Assembly (NCBI RefSeq): GCF_000769405.2
Contig: NZ_CP053439.1
Coordinates: forward strand, 4,515,001-4,579,000
Reading direction: 5' to 3'
Length of the DNA: 64,000 bases
Source: Rhizobium brockwellii
GTDB lineage: Bacteria > Pseudomonadota > Alphaproteobacteria > Rhizobiales > Rhizobiaceae
Shown: piece after piece, positions 10,535 to 19,360 of the stretch
Layout: each line of letters opens with the position of its first letter
Position numbering within the stretch: the first letter of the stretch is position 1
Made by a program: the position numbers and the translations under genes
Notes under the pieces: model-generated
Seen by the model: only the letters and a program-made list of their open reading frames with translations
What the model was told of the DNA's origin: nothing
The model's database searches: none

Positions 10535-12831
10535 CCCTCGATGCGCGGTGCTTGTTGACCGTTATTGCCGTTGTTCTTGGAAAGCGCCTGCAGCACCTCG
10601 ATCCTTTCACCGAACATGGCGACAGTGCCCTCCTTGAGCACGAGGATCTTGTCGACGCATTGGAGAAGAGCCGGGCGCTGGGTGATGGTGACGGTGGTGA
10701 TGCCCTGCTTCTTGGCGTGTATCAGCGCCTTGGCAAGAGCTGCCTCGCCTTGTGTATCGAGGTTCGAGTTCGGCTCGTCGAGGACCACGAACTTCGGATT
10801 GCCGAAGAAGGCGCGGGCCAGCGCGATGCGCTGCTTCTGACCGCCCGAAAGCGGAGCGCCATCGGCCGCCACGATGGTTTCGTAGCCCTGCGGGAAGCCT
10901 GCGATGAGTTCGTGCACGTCGGCGAGCACTGCGGCCTCATAGATCTGGTGATCGTCGACGTCGTCACGCATGCGGCAGATATTGGCCTTGATCGTACCAG
11001 GAAAGAGCTGCACGTCTTGCGGTAGATAGCCGATGCTTTCGCCGAACTGGCGCTGGTCCCAGTTGCGCAGATCCATCAGGTCGAGGCGAACATTCCCCGA
11101 CGTCGGGACGATCGAGCCGACGAGCATCTTGCCGAGCGTCGTCTTGCCGGACCCGGAATTACCGATGATCGCAAGTGATTCCCCCTTCCTGAGCGAGAAC
11201 GAGATGCCGTTGAGAATGACCTTCTTCTGCGGCGGCGGCACGAAGAGAATGCGTTCGACATCCAGCCGGCCTTCGGGGTTGGGAAGACGCAGGCGCGGGA
11301 AGTTCAATGGGGAGTTCAACAGCAGTCCTTTGATCCTGCCATAGGCGGCTGCCGATCGGTTGAACTGATGCCAGCCTTCGATGGCGCCTTCGATCGGCGC
11401 CAAGGCGCGTCCCGAGATGATCGAGGACGCAATCACCATGCCGCCCGTCAGCTCGCCGGAGAGCGACAGATGCGCACCCCAGCCGAGCAGGGTGATCTGG
11501 GTGATCATGCGGCAAGCCTTCGATATGCCGGAGAAGATGATGTTGCGGTCCTGCGCTTCGACTTGCGATTTCAGCGAGCCCGCCGTTTCCCGGCCCCACA
11601 TCTTCACCGCCTCGGGGATCATCGCCATTGCGTTGATAATCTGCGAATTGCGCGACATGGAATCGAGATGGAAATTTGCCCGGCTGAGATAGCCGTTGGA
11701 TTCGGCAAATTGCCGGGCGGTGAATTTCTGGTTCAGGTAGGCGATCACGAAAAGCACTGCGCAGCAGGTCATGATGATGATGCCGAGATGCGGATGCACG
11801 AAATAGACGACGACCACGAAGAACGGCATCAGCGGTGCATCGAGAAACGCGATCAGCGTGCCGGATGTCAGGAAGCCGCGCAAAAGCTGCAGGTCCTGCA
11901 GCGTCTGATAATCCTTGCCGCTGCCATGCAGCGACGCCCTCGCCGCAGCGCTGAGGATCGGCGCGCCGAGCTGAACTTCGAGTTCCACCGCGGTGCGCAT
12001 CAGGATGAAGCGTCGCACTGTATCCATGAAGGCCTGCAGTAGCACCGCGCCGAGCACGGCGATCGAGAGCATGACGAGCGTGTCGATGGAGCGGCTTGTC
12101 AGCACCCGGTCGGATATCTGGAAAAGATAAAGCGGTATCGCCAGCAGAAGGACGTTGATGGCGATCGTGAACATCATGACGACCACCATGTTGCGTCGTA
12201 CGGCAGCCATGCCGCGGGAGAGGCTGGCGGCGAAATTCACAGGCTCGCTACGCTTGTGAAAACCGCCGCCGCTTCTGCCGCCCCCGCCCCCGTCGCCCCC
12301 GGGATCGGAATCCTTGCCGTTTCCGCCGCCGCCGGTGCGCAGCCGCCTGTCGTTCTCGCTGATCGGACCGCTCTCGCCCTCGATGGTCTTGCCGAAGGGC
12401 ATCATCGGGCTCGCTTTGAGCTCGGTCTTCTCTTTCGGCAGCTCGGGGGTCACCCGCGCTTCGATCCGCGGTTGAACCGGTGCTTCCACCAGTTCTGCTG
12501 TCGCCGGGTTCTGCGCCACCGCGGCAGGAGGTGCTGTTTTCACGTTCGAGGCTTCTGGCGTCACCGTTTTCTGCGTCAGGGGCGGCTGAGTTGTCCTTGC
12601 GCCTCCGATATCGGCAGCCTCGCGTACCGCAACTTCAACCGTCTCCTTGCCGCCATCGTGAGACGAAGCAACGGCGCCGCTGAGCCTGCGAAGATTCTCG
12701 ACCGCCTGGTCGATCGCGGAGATGCACACATCGCTCATCTCGCCTTCCGAGGGGGCAGCGGAAGGAATATTGCCCGACCTGAGATCGAGGGCGCTGCCTG
12801 CCGCAAAGATTTGTTTTGAAATCTGGTTCAT
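10531..12831 (-). CDS. Type I secretion ABC transporter (permease/ATPase, PrsD-like)
   Basis: Exports unfolded proteins with a C-terminal signal, together with the HlyD-type adaptor encoded next. The first 190 or so residues are an unusual low-complexity extension rich in Ala, Pro, Glu and then Gly (GGDGGGGGRSGGGF). A six-helix ABC membrane domain follows from about residue 210. The nucleotide-binding domain has Walker A GNSGSGKTT, signature LSGGQKQRIALARA and Walker B FVVLDEPNSNLD. Typical PrsD/AprD proteins are about 580 aa, so the extra N terminus accounts for the 766 aa length. It could be a regulatory or substrate-docking tail. The gene starts 25 bp after the upstream secreted-protein gene ends. 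Confidence 0.9.
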   Translation of the reverse strand: MNQISKQIFAAGSALDLRSGNIPSAAPSEGEMSDVCISAIDQAVENLRRLSGAVASSHDGGKETVEVAVREAADIGGARTTQPPLTQKTVTPEASNVKTAPPAAVAQNPATAELVEAPVQPRIEARVTPELPKEKTELKASPMMPFGKTIEGESGPISENDRRLRTGGGGNGKDSDPGGDGGGGGRSGGGFHKRSEPVNFAASLSRGMAAVRRNMVVVMMFTIAINVLLLAIPLYLFQISDRVLTSRSIDTLVMLSIAVLGAVLLQAFMDTVRRFILMRTAVELEVQLGAPILSAAARASLHGSGKDYQTLQDLQLLRGFLTSGTLIAFLDAPLMPFFVVVVYFVHPHLGIIIMTCCAVLFVIAYLNQKFTARQFAESNGYLSRANFHLDSMSRNSQIINAMAMIPEAVKMWGRETAGSLKSQVEAQDRNIIFSGISKACRMITQITLLGWGAHLSLSGELTGGMVIASSIISGRALAPIEGAIEGWHQFNRSAAAYGRIKGLLLNSPLNFPRLRLPNPEGRLDVERILFVPPPQKKVILNGISFSLRKGESLAIIGNSGSGKTTLGKMLVGSIVPTSGNVRLDLMDLRNWDQRQFGESIGYLPQDVQLFPGTIKANICRMRDDVDDHQIYEAAVLADVHELIAGFPQGYETIVAADGAPLSGGQKQRIALARAFFGNPKFVVLDEPNSNLDTQGEAALAKALIHAKKQGITTVTITQRPALLQCVDKILVLKEGTVAMFGERIEVLQALSKNNGNNGQQAPRIEG

Positions 12832-12856
12832 CGTGGTTCCTCCGCAATACTCAAGG

Positions 12857-14884
12857 TCACGCGACCATGGCTTGCATTACGTCGGCGGGGTGCGCCGACG
12901 ACCATGAAAAATCATGCCCGGCATTGATGACGCCGTCCGCAGAATCGCTGCCCCCCGGATCGTCGTTGTCGAGAAAGGCAATGACTTCGTTGGCGAGCCT
13001 GTCGTCGGCCGGCTGCGGCTGTGTCGTGTCATGCTCCACCAGCCCGCCCTGAATGAGGATGGCGTCTGAATAAAGCTGGCCTGCCAGATAGGTCGTCTGG
13101 CCGAAACTGTCGTAGTCGACGATCTCGGCGATGTTGATGACCGCATTGTTGCCTGTGTCGATTGTAACCGTTGCATCGGGATTGTTGTCGAGGATGGTCG
13201 ATGCCGCCTGGGTCACATCGTCGGAATCGCCGAGAATGCTGACCTGCTTTATGATCGTCATGTCGTAGAGATTGCCGGTGATGTAGAGCACGTTGAGACC
13301 GGCATATCCCTGGAAATTCACGTCGAAGGACAGCCCTTCGGGCATATTGGGATCGCGATCTTCGATCGCCTTCTGCGTCTCGACAATATAGTCCGGCATG
13401 GCCGCGAACGGGCTGTCCGTCCCGACATTGTGGATCGAGGCGAAATTCCAGAGCAGGTTGTTGCCCGTCTGAATGTCGGCGCCGGGATCAACGCCGTCTT
13501 CCGCCCGCACCCAGTCATTGTCGTAGAGCAGCGAGATCTGCGTGATGCTGTTGATGTCGAGCACATTGCCGCCGATGATCACCAGATCATACTGCATGCC
13601 CATCCCGAAAAAGGAGGAGACGTTGATGGAGGTGTTGCCGCCCGTCAGAACCGTGGCTTCGGATCCCGAGGTGGTGACCGTCATCGTATCGTTGTCGCTG
13701 ACGAAGTGATATTGCTCGATCCACTGGACGAAAGAGACGTCGCCGTCGATGACGCTGACGCGCCAGCTGGTCGGGAAGGTCGGCTCGGCAACATCAGTAT
13801 CGGCATGGCTCGATGCTTCGAAGGTGCTGTGTTCGAAGAGGGCGATATTCTTGGCGACAGTTCCCGCGTCTTCGGCGGAATGGCCGGATGAATGCAGCGT
13901 TGAAGCAATATCGTCGTTGTCGCTGTAGACAAAGGCCTGGGAGATCGCGTCGATCTGGTGATAGTTGCCCATCACCGCCGTGACCGAAGCGATGACGCCG
14001 GTATTGATCACCGAGGCGACGCTGACAAGGAGATTTGCACCGGCGGTCACATCAAGGCTGTCGCCGCTCGGGTCGGTCTGTTCGACGGACGAATTGCTGT
14101 CGTCGGGTTCCTCCAGGAGCTTGGCGAGTCCGCGGTCGGGCAGGAAGTCGTCGAGGACAGGGATATCGGTCGTCTCCTCGCCGTTGACATAGACCGTGTC
14201 GTTCTTGGGGGCGGTGGTGATGAAATCATGCGTCGCGTCGCCGGTGCCGGGCGAGGCCGGGCCACTGTCCTTGCTGTTCTGTATATAGCTTTCGAGATCC
14301 TCGGCGATCTTCAGCGCGCCATCATACGTATCGGTGCGGTGGAGGCTCGCAAAAGGCGTGAAGATCTCGGCCTTGGCGCTGAAATCCGCGAGCCGCTCGA
14401 TGACGAAACTCGTGTCTCGAGGCGCATGGACACCGTCCGTCATATCGAGATAATCGTCGTCGTAAAGGACGTTGACCTGGAGGACATGACTGATTGCCGA
14501 ACCAGGTCCGGCAAAGACGGTCAGTTCCGGCTCATCCGTCAGCACGATATCCGTAGGATCGCCGAAATGCGGTAACGGGATGTCTTTTCCGGCAATCGCT
14601 GCCAGCTTCTCGAGGCTCTCTTCGAAGACGCGGCCGAAATGGCGCGTCGGACCATATTCGATATCGTAGCTGCCGCTTTTGTAAATGACGCCCGGATCGT
14701 AGTCCTTGAGCTGGAGATCGGAAGAGAAGGCGGGGGTAAAGGCATCCTGATTCGGCAGGGCCGGTCCATCCGCGCCCGGTCCTGCGCCTTCGGCATAATT
14801 GGTGCGCAGCCTCATCTCGTCGGTCGTCATCTCGAAGAGACCGATGAAGTGCGCAATGATTTCCGAAATCTTCTCGATATGCAT
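12857..14884 (-). CDS. Acidic repeat protein, probable type I secretion substrate, 675 aa
   Basis: Rich in Asp, Thr, Asn and Ser, with no Sec signal peptide and almost no Cys, as expected for a type I substrate. Two modules alternate. Module A reads like TGxNxLxxxASIxxxG (TAGANLLVSVASVINTG, IQTGNNLLWNFASIHNVG, IDTGNNAVINIAEIV, LTGGNTSINVSSFFGMG). Module B reads like IxQxxxLxDxDxV (ITQISLLYDNDWV, IKQVSILGDSDDV, ISQAFVYSDNDDI, VLQVNVLYDDDYL). Classical RTX nonapeptides are not visible. The start at 14884 is preceded by GGGAGGG; an upstream ATG at 14956 is less likely. Rhizobial relatives are usually annotated only as type I secretion protein. A role in adhesion or matrix formation is inference. 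Confidence 0.75.
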   Translation of the reverse strand: MHIEKISEIIAHFIGLFEMTTDEMRLRTNYAEGAGPGADGPALPNQDAFTPAFSSDLQLKDYDPGVIYKSGSYDIEYGPTRHFGRVFEESLEKLAAIAGKDIPLPHFGDPTDIVLTDEPELTVFAGPGSAISHVLQVNVLYDDDYLDMTDGVHAPRDTSFVIERLADFSAKAEIFTPFASLHRTDTYDGALKIAEDLESYIQNSKDSGPASPGTGDATHDFITTAPKNDTVYVNGEETTDIPVLDDFLPDRGLAKLLEEPDDSNSSVEQTDPSGDSLDVTAGANLLVSVASVINTGVIASVTAVMGNYHQIDAISQAFVYSDNDDIASTLHSSGHSAEDAGTVAKNIALFEHSTFEASSHADTDVAEPTFPTSWRVSVIDGDVSFVQWIEQYHFVSDNDTMTVTTSGSEATVLTGGNTSINVSSFFGMGMQYDLVIIGGNVLDINSITQISLLYDNDWVRAEDGVDPGADIQTGNNLLWNFASIHNVGTDSPFAAMPDYIVETQKAIEDRDPNMPEGLSFDVNFQGYAGLNVLYITGNLYDMTIIKQVSILGDSDDVTQAASTILDNNPDATVTIDTGNNAVINIAEIVDYDSFGQTTYLAGQLYSDAILIQGGLVEHDTTQPQPADDRLANEVIAFLDNDDPGGSDSADGVINAGHDFSWSSAHPADVMQAMVA

Positions 14885-14974
14885 GGTTCGGCCCTCCCAT
14901 TCGAAATGACGATCGGCCTTGGAGGCGCCCGCCGGGAGCCGTGCTGTGGTCGTCAAATCGTTTTCAAGCAGTCA

Positions 14975-15002
14975 AACTGCACCGGCTTGAGCCGGTGCAG
15001 TT
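14975..15002 (-). terminator. Strong hairpin between the two secreted-protein genes
   Basis: AACTGCACCGGCT and AGCCGGTGCAGTT form a perfect 13-bp inverted repeat with almost no loop. On the leftward transcript it is followed by TTTGACTGC, a short T run. It sits in the 141-bp gap after the 318-aa acidic protein gene. It could act as a partial terminator or an mRNA-stabilising 3' end that gives the first gene higher expression than the exporter genes. Confidence 0.6.
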
Positions 15003-15025
15003 CTCTTGGTCTTTGGAGGTCAGTG

Positions 15026-15982
15026 TCAGGTGCTGGTATCCTCGCCGACGTCGGAGACATGAGAATTGCCGCCGATGACGCTGGAGTCGACCGTATTGCT
15101 GAGCAGGTTCGCACCCTGAACGAGCTCGAGGTGGAAGCCGGAATTGGCAAGGATGGCCGAAGCATCGGCCGCGCTCGAGCCAGTGGCATCGTCGCCAGCC
15201 TTGAGATCCCAGCCCTTGCCGTCCATCTCCATGCCTTCTGCGCTGCTGGCGTCGCCGCCATCGGCCTTGAGGTGGTTATCGGCATGCTGGTTGTTCATCG
15301 TGGTGTTCCAGGCATTATCCTGGTCGGCCAGATGGTTCGCCTGGATTGCGCTGAAGCCGCTGTCGTTGCCTTCGCCGGTTAGCGAATTGTTGAGGATGCT
15401 GTCGACGTCGAGAGTGAACGAGAAGTCGTCCCCGAGATTGAAGGTGAGGTCGTGTCCGGCAACGCCGAGGTTGGAGTCCTTGACGTCCTCGATGACGGCG
15501 AAGTCTGTGTCCGTCTTGTTGAAGCTGTCGGAGGTGTTGTTGCTGTCGGAGACCGTCTTCGTATCCGTATCCGTCTCCGTAACGGTCTTGATATCGGTGT
15601 CGGTCACGGTCTTCGTATCGGTGTCTGTGATTGTCTTGGTGTCGGTGTCGGTGTCGTTGTCGCTGTACGACTTGCTATCATAGCTCCAGTCGTAGTCGTT
15701 ATTGGAGTCGGTAATCGTCGTGGTCTTGGTGCTCGTATCGTCGTCGGACTTGTAGCTCCAGTCATATTCGTTGTCGCGGTTGTTGCCATTGTTGGCGGCG
15801 ACATCGATCTCCGCTTTGACGTCCACGTCGACGCTATTGTCGGTATTGTCGCGATTGTCGCCATTGGCGACGCCGCCAACATAACCGGTCGAATCGTCTT
15901 CGATTTCAGTCGAATTGATCGCGCTATTGGCAAAGCCGTCGGCAAGCGCCCCGACCTTCGTGATTTCGGTTTCGTCAGACAT
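15026..15982 (-). CDS. Asp/Thr-rich repeat protein, probable secreted protein, 318 aa
   Basis: First gene of the leftward secretion operon, with GGAG eight bases before ATG. The protein is extremely acidic and polar. Residues 109-146 are a run of imperfect TDTDTKT(V/I) units. Two copies of YDWSY(K/D)S lie at about 74 and 98. The last 40 residues contain VQGANLLSNTVDSSVIGGN, matching module A of the neighbouring 675-aa protein. There is no signal peptide and no Cys. The composition and operon position support export by the adjacent type I system, perhaps as a small structural partner of the larger protein. I know no characterised relative. Confidence 0.7.
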   Translation of the reverse strand: MSDETEITKVGALADGFANSAINSTEIEDDSTGYVGGVANGDNRDNTDNSVDVDVKAEIDVAANNGNNRDNEYDWSYKSDDDTSTKTTTITDSNNDYDWSYDSKSYSDNDTDTDTKTITDTDTKTVTDTDIKTVTETDTDTKTVSDSNNTSDSFNKTDTDFAVIEDVKDSNLGVAGHDLTFNLGDDFSFTLDVDSILNNSLTGEGNDSGFSAIQANHLADQDNAWNTTMNNQHADNHLKADGGDASSAEGMEMDGKGWDLKAGDDATGSSAADASAILANSGFHLELVQGANLLSNTVDSSVIGGNSHVSDVGEDTST

Positions 15983-16824
15983 TGCATTCTCCAGAAAAAA
16001 CCGGAGCAGCTTTTCGAAATCCCTCTCATCTCAAATGGGATTTTACTCGCGCTCGCTCCGATGCGGTTAACATCGGCAGATGTATTCGATACTAGCCATC
16101 TGCAGCATCGTCGCGATTTGTTGATCAAATCGTTGGTATTGGGAACGTACGTACTTAGTACAAGGTCGCACATATCCGGCTCCGCATCCTCAGAAGGATA
16201 AGGAGTATTCAGGCATGCTTTTCGTTGAGTTGCCCTGCTTGGAGGCCAAGTATCAAATACGCATGACAATACCTGGATTTTCCATGTCGCCACTTGGACG
16301 ACGATCACAGATTGCTGGAAAAAATATGGATCCGATAGATACCAATTTGGGCTAAGGCGGATCTGCCATGCCCGGCTAGCCCTGGATAGCCCCTGTCGTT
16401 AGAGCGTTAAGGATCTCTTCTGCAGCAGCGTCGGCGAGCAACGAGAATCCGGGGCTCCCCGGCATTCGCTGCCGGGTTGAGGGGCACGTCTCGATCTTTC
16501 CCCGTCCAATATCCGGTTACCGTGCATGACGAAAATATGACAATCTGTACTGAAATATTACATTAAGCCGATCATCTATAGTCAGAGCAAATATAGCCTT
16601 TAAGTATCTATCGAAGTAAAATACAACCAACGCTTTGTATCGTATCGTTTTTCGTCCGCTAAAACTAATCACTTTGGGCCATTTCCTTCCTTCTCAATCC
16701 GTATTAACATAATTAAGAAATGTCTAAAAAATAAAGCGATGCTATTGGGGGGCGACATTTCATACTATCTAATACCCGCCATCGCTCCACGTTTGAGTAA
16801 AGTGTAACGCTAGGGGAGGCGTAT
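15983..16824. promoter_or_regulatory. Long divergent control region between secretion operon and LuxR gene
   Basis: About 840 bp without a convincing gene, becoming AT-rich after 16500. It includes a perfect palindrome GTACT-T-AGTAC at 16151-16161, about 170 bp upstream of the leftward operon, next to ACGTACGT. No standard promoter was assigned with confidence. Its length suggests several regulator sites or an unrecognised small RNA. Confidence 0.4.
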
Positions 16825-17607
16825 ATGTTCATGACAGGGTCTGGGATGGAGAATGCGGACCAAGGAAGGAAGTTGAGTTCGTCTGGAGATACTATACTAG
16901 TCGTAGCCAAGGCGGATCTGTTTTCAGAATGCATGGTAGAAGCACTGGCAAAGAAATTTCCGAACTGTGAAGTAGCAAGCATAACGAGCACAAAGCCGAT
17001 GCTGGAAAAAGATACCAGCGATATGAAGCTCGTTTTATTCTATCATATACCTGGCCCTGAGCTTCAAGAAGCGCTGCAGGCTGCCCGCGAAAACCACCCT
17101 GAAACCTCGATCGGACTTGTCGTCGAAGCGATCGACATGCTCGAGCCCTATGTCAGCCGGCTGGTGGAGGCAAGGATCATCGATGGCGTCCTGCCGCTTA
17201 ACCTCCGGCTCGACGTCTTCATGGCCGCTGTCGATCTACTGTTGAAGGGCGGCGAACATTTTCCGTCAGCACTTCTCAACCGTCTCAACAACAAGAACGT
17301 CCAGCTGGAGCCTTCGCTCTATCAGACAAAATCGGTCGATGCGGCCCGTAACAATGCGCTCAAGCTGAGACGCGACAGCATCTCCGCTTTGACCACGCGG
17401 GAGGTTCAGATTCTGGATCTCATCTGCAAGGGGACGCAGAACAAGATCATCGCCGATAAGCTGCATCTTTCGGAAAACACCGTGAAGGTTCACGTCCGCA
17501 ACATCTATAAGAAGATGAACGTCCGAAACCGCACGGAAGCGGCATCCCGCTTCTTCAATGAACACCCTGCCGGCGAAGACGATATGTCCGGCCGGTGGCG
17601 CAATTGA
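16825..17607 (+). CDS. LuxR/NarL-type response regulator-like transcription factor
   Basis: The C-terminal part (about residues 185-250) is a clear LuxR helix-turn-helix: LTTREVQILDLICKGTQNKIIADKLHLSENTVKVHVRNIYKKM. The N-terminal part (residues 20-150) resembles a receiver domain fold, but the usual phospho-acceptor environment is not obvious (MKLVLFYHIPGPEL replaces a typical DLxMPG strand), so phosphorylation-independent control is possible. GGGGAGG precedes the ATG by 5-6 bases. It is divergent from the type I secretion operon and upstream of the glycan operon, making both plausible targets. Similar rhizobial and Caulobacter regulators control exopolysaccharide or adhesion genes. Confidence 0.85.
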   Translation: MFMTGSGMENADQGRKLSSSGDTILVVAKADLFSECMVEALAKKFPNCEVASITSTKPMLEKDTSDMKLVLFYHIPGPELQEALQAARENHPETSIGLVVEAIDMLEPYVSRLVEARIIDGVLPLNLRLDVFMAAVDLLLKGGEHFPSALLNRLNNKNVQLEPSLYQTKSVDAARNNALKLRRDSISALTTREVQILDLICKGTQNKIIADKLHLSENTVKVHVRNIYKKMNVRNRTEAASRFFNEHPAGEDDMSGRWRN

Positions 17608-17626
17608 TGTAACGATCCGTTTTGCT

Positions 17627-17947
17627 TCAGATAGAGGGTCGCGCAAAGCAGCGCGACTTCTGTCCGAAGCCGCTTGGAGAGCAGATATATGGCGCTGAGC
17701 CGTAATAGGTGACAGCGCGGGCCGTTACCCCGGCCGGGCGCTCGGCGTGATTTTCCGGATAGGCATAGGCCTTGGAGGCGCGCGGCGCCTCAACCACGAC
17801 GATATTCTTCTTCGCGACGACCGCGATATCGTCATCAACGACCGCGCAAGCCGTTGGTCCGATCGCAACAAGCGTCGCACCCCAGACGAACATCGCCAAG
17901 CGGAAACGCCGGCCTTTCAGCTGCGCTGTATCTTGTTTTTCTAACAT
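17627..17947 (-). CDS. Small exported protein with C-terminal CSPSGFGQKSRCFAR motif, 106 aa
   Basis: The N terminus has a basic region and a hydrophobic stretch (RLAMFVWGATLVAIGPTACA) that looks like a Sec signal, perhaps cleaved after the second Ala-Cys-Ala. The mature part is short and ends ICSPSGFGQKSRCFARPSI, with two Cys that could form a disulfide. This ending recurs, to my recollection, in several small unknown rhizobial proteins. The start at 17947 is chosen because GAGGGG lies just upstream. It converges with the LuxR gene, leaving 19 bp between stops. Function is unknown. Confidence 0.65.
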   Translation of the reverse strand: MLEKQDTAQLKGRRFRLAMFVWGATLVAIGPTACAVVDDDIAVVAKKNIVVVEAPRASKAYAYPENHAERPAGVTARAVTYYGSAPYICSPSGFGQKSRCFARPSI

Positions 17948-18336
17948 GGCCAAACCCCTCGCATATGGCGCTTCCCGATGCAAGACCGGCCGTGCAGGTG
18001 AGCGCGGCCGACCTCCCGCCTTCCCTCGTATATTAGCTGCATTGAGTGAAGCTTAAGCGGCGATTGAGAGGCGTTGTTGCGGTCAGAAAATGACTGGAGT
18101 GATTAATCATTCGTTATCTTGAAGAATACTTGTGTAATTATTTTGGATACTTGGAGTTTTTAAAGTTGACCTTCACGCTGATCGTCTTATCATTTGAGTA
18201 GTAATTCGGTTATGCAAAGAATAACTACAAAAGTTATTCAGATATTGATAGGGGGTTCACGAACATCCAGGCGGATAAGGAAGACTTTAGGCGCATAAAT
18301 AAATCAAAAGACTAAATACATGGGAAGGAGTTTGTA
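17948..18336 (+). promoter_or_regulatory. AT-rich promoter region of the glycan operon with a perfect inverted repeat
   Basis: This 389-bp gap has no gene. It contains GAATAACT-ACAAA-AGTTATTC at 18219-18239, a perfect 8-bp inverted repeat suited to a dimeric regulator or an RNA hairpin. It lies about 100 bp before the first gene. The composition is markedly more AT-rich than flanking genes. Confidence 0.5.
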
Positions 18337-19359
18337 ATGCGTAGTTTCGTTCCCAACGAAGGCTATTCTGAAGCGTCAGGCGTACCGGTACCGCAAGCGT
18401 TGCGCACCGTTCTTGTGAATGGCGGGGGAGGCTTCCTCGGTTCACATCTCTGCGAAAGGCTTCTACAGCGCGGCCACCGTGTCATATGCCTCGATAATTT
18501 TTCCACCGGCCGCCGTGCGAATGTCGACCATCTTGCGTCGAACACACGCTTCCACATCGTCGAGCACGATGTTAGGCAGCCCTTCGATATCGACGCGTCG
18601 CTCATCTTCAATTTCGCCTCTCCCGCCTCTCCGCCGGATTATCAGCGGGATCCTGTGGGAACGCTGCTCACCAATGTGCTCGGCGCCGTCAACACCCTTG
18701 ATTGCGCGCGAAAGACCGGTGCGATCGTTGTCCAGTCGTCGACGTCGGAGGTTTATGGCGACCCCATCCACAGCCCGCAGCACGAATCCTATTGCGGCAA
18801 TGTCAACCAGATCGGACCGCGCGGCTGCTACGATGAGGGCAAGCGCAGCGCCGAAACCCTGTTTTTCGACTATCACAGGACTTATGGCGTCGACATCAAA
18901 GTCGGCCGCATCTTCAACACCTATGGACCGCGCATGCGCCTGGATGACGGGCGGGTGGTTTCCAATTTCATCGTGCAGGCCCTACGCAACGCGGATCTGA
19001 CGATCTACGGCGATGGTCAGCAGACCCGTTCTTTCTGCTATGTCGACGATCTTATCGAAGGTTTCCTGCGTTTTTCGGCTGCCGGCAACGCCTGCAACGG
19101 CCCGATCAACCTCGGCAATCCAGCCGAAATGACCGTTCGACGCCTGGCGGAAATCATCCGGGATCTGACGAACTCGCGTTCCCGGATCGTCCACCTGCCG
19201 GCGGTCACGGACGACCCCCGTCAGCGGCGGCCGGATATTTCCCGGGCCATGGCCGAGCTGGACTGGCAGCCCCGCATCGGCCTCGAAACCGGCTTGGCTC
19301 GCACCGTCGACTATTTCGACGGTTTGCTCGCCGGCACAGAGAAGGCGGAGGTCGTATGA
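18337..19359 (+). CDS. UDP-glucuronate decarboxylase (UDP-xylose synthase)-like SDR epimerase
   Basis: An extended short-chain dehydrogenase that probably converts UDP-glucuronate to UDP-xylose in the cytosol. The Rossmann motif is GGGGFLGSHL near residue 30. The block STSEVYGDP...HES YCGNVNQIGPRGCYDEGKR matches the UXS signature and contains the catalytic YxxxK (YDEGK). RIFNTYGPRM and the C-terminal SFCYVDDLIEGF are also typical. The length of 340 aa fits bacterial UXS without a membrane anchor. AAGGAG precedes the ATG. The next gene begins one base after the stop, so this is the first gene of a tight operon. dTDP-glucose dehydratase-like activity is a less likely alternative. Confidence 0.85.
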   Translation: MRSFVPNEGYSEASGVPVPQALRTVLVNGGGGFLGSHLCERLLQRGHRVICLDNFSTGRRANVDHLASNTRFHIVEHDVRQPFDIDASLIFNFASPASPPDYQRDPVGTLLTNVLGAVNTLDCARKTGAIVVQSSTSEVYGDPIHSPQHESYCGNVNQIGPRGCYDEGKRSAETLFFDYHRTYGVDIKVGRIFNTYGPRMRLDDGRVVSNFIVQALRNADLTIYGDGQQTRSFCYVDDLIEGFLRFSAAGNACNGPINLGNPAEMTVRRLAEIIRDLTNSRSRIVHLPAVTDDPRQRRPDISRAMAELDWQPRIGLETGLARTVDYFDGLLAGTEKAEVV

Positions 19360-19360
19360 G

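Noticed and set aside
15604..16308. A 234-codon open frame on the minus strand upstream of the acidic secreted protein
   Set aside because: It runs out of frame through the start of the 318-aa gene, and its Pro/Thr/Arg-rich composition is that of a shifted repeat tract, not of a protein.
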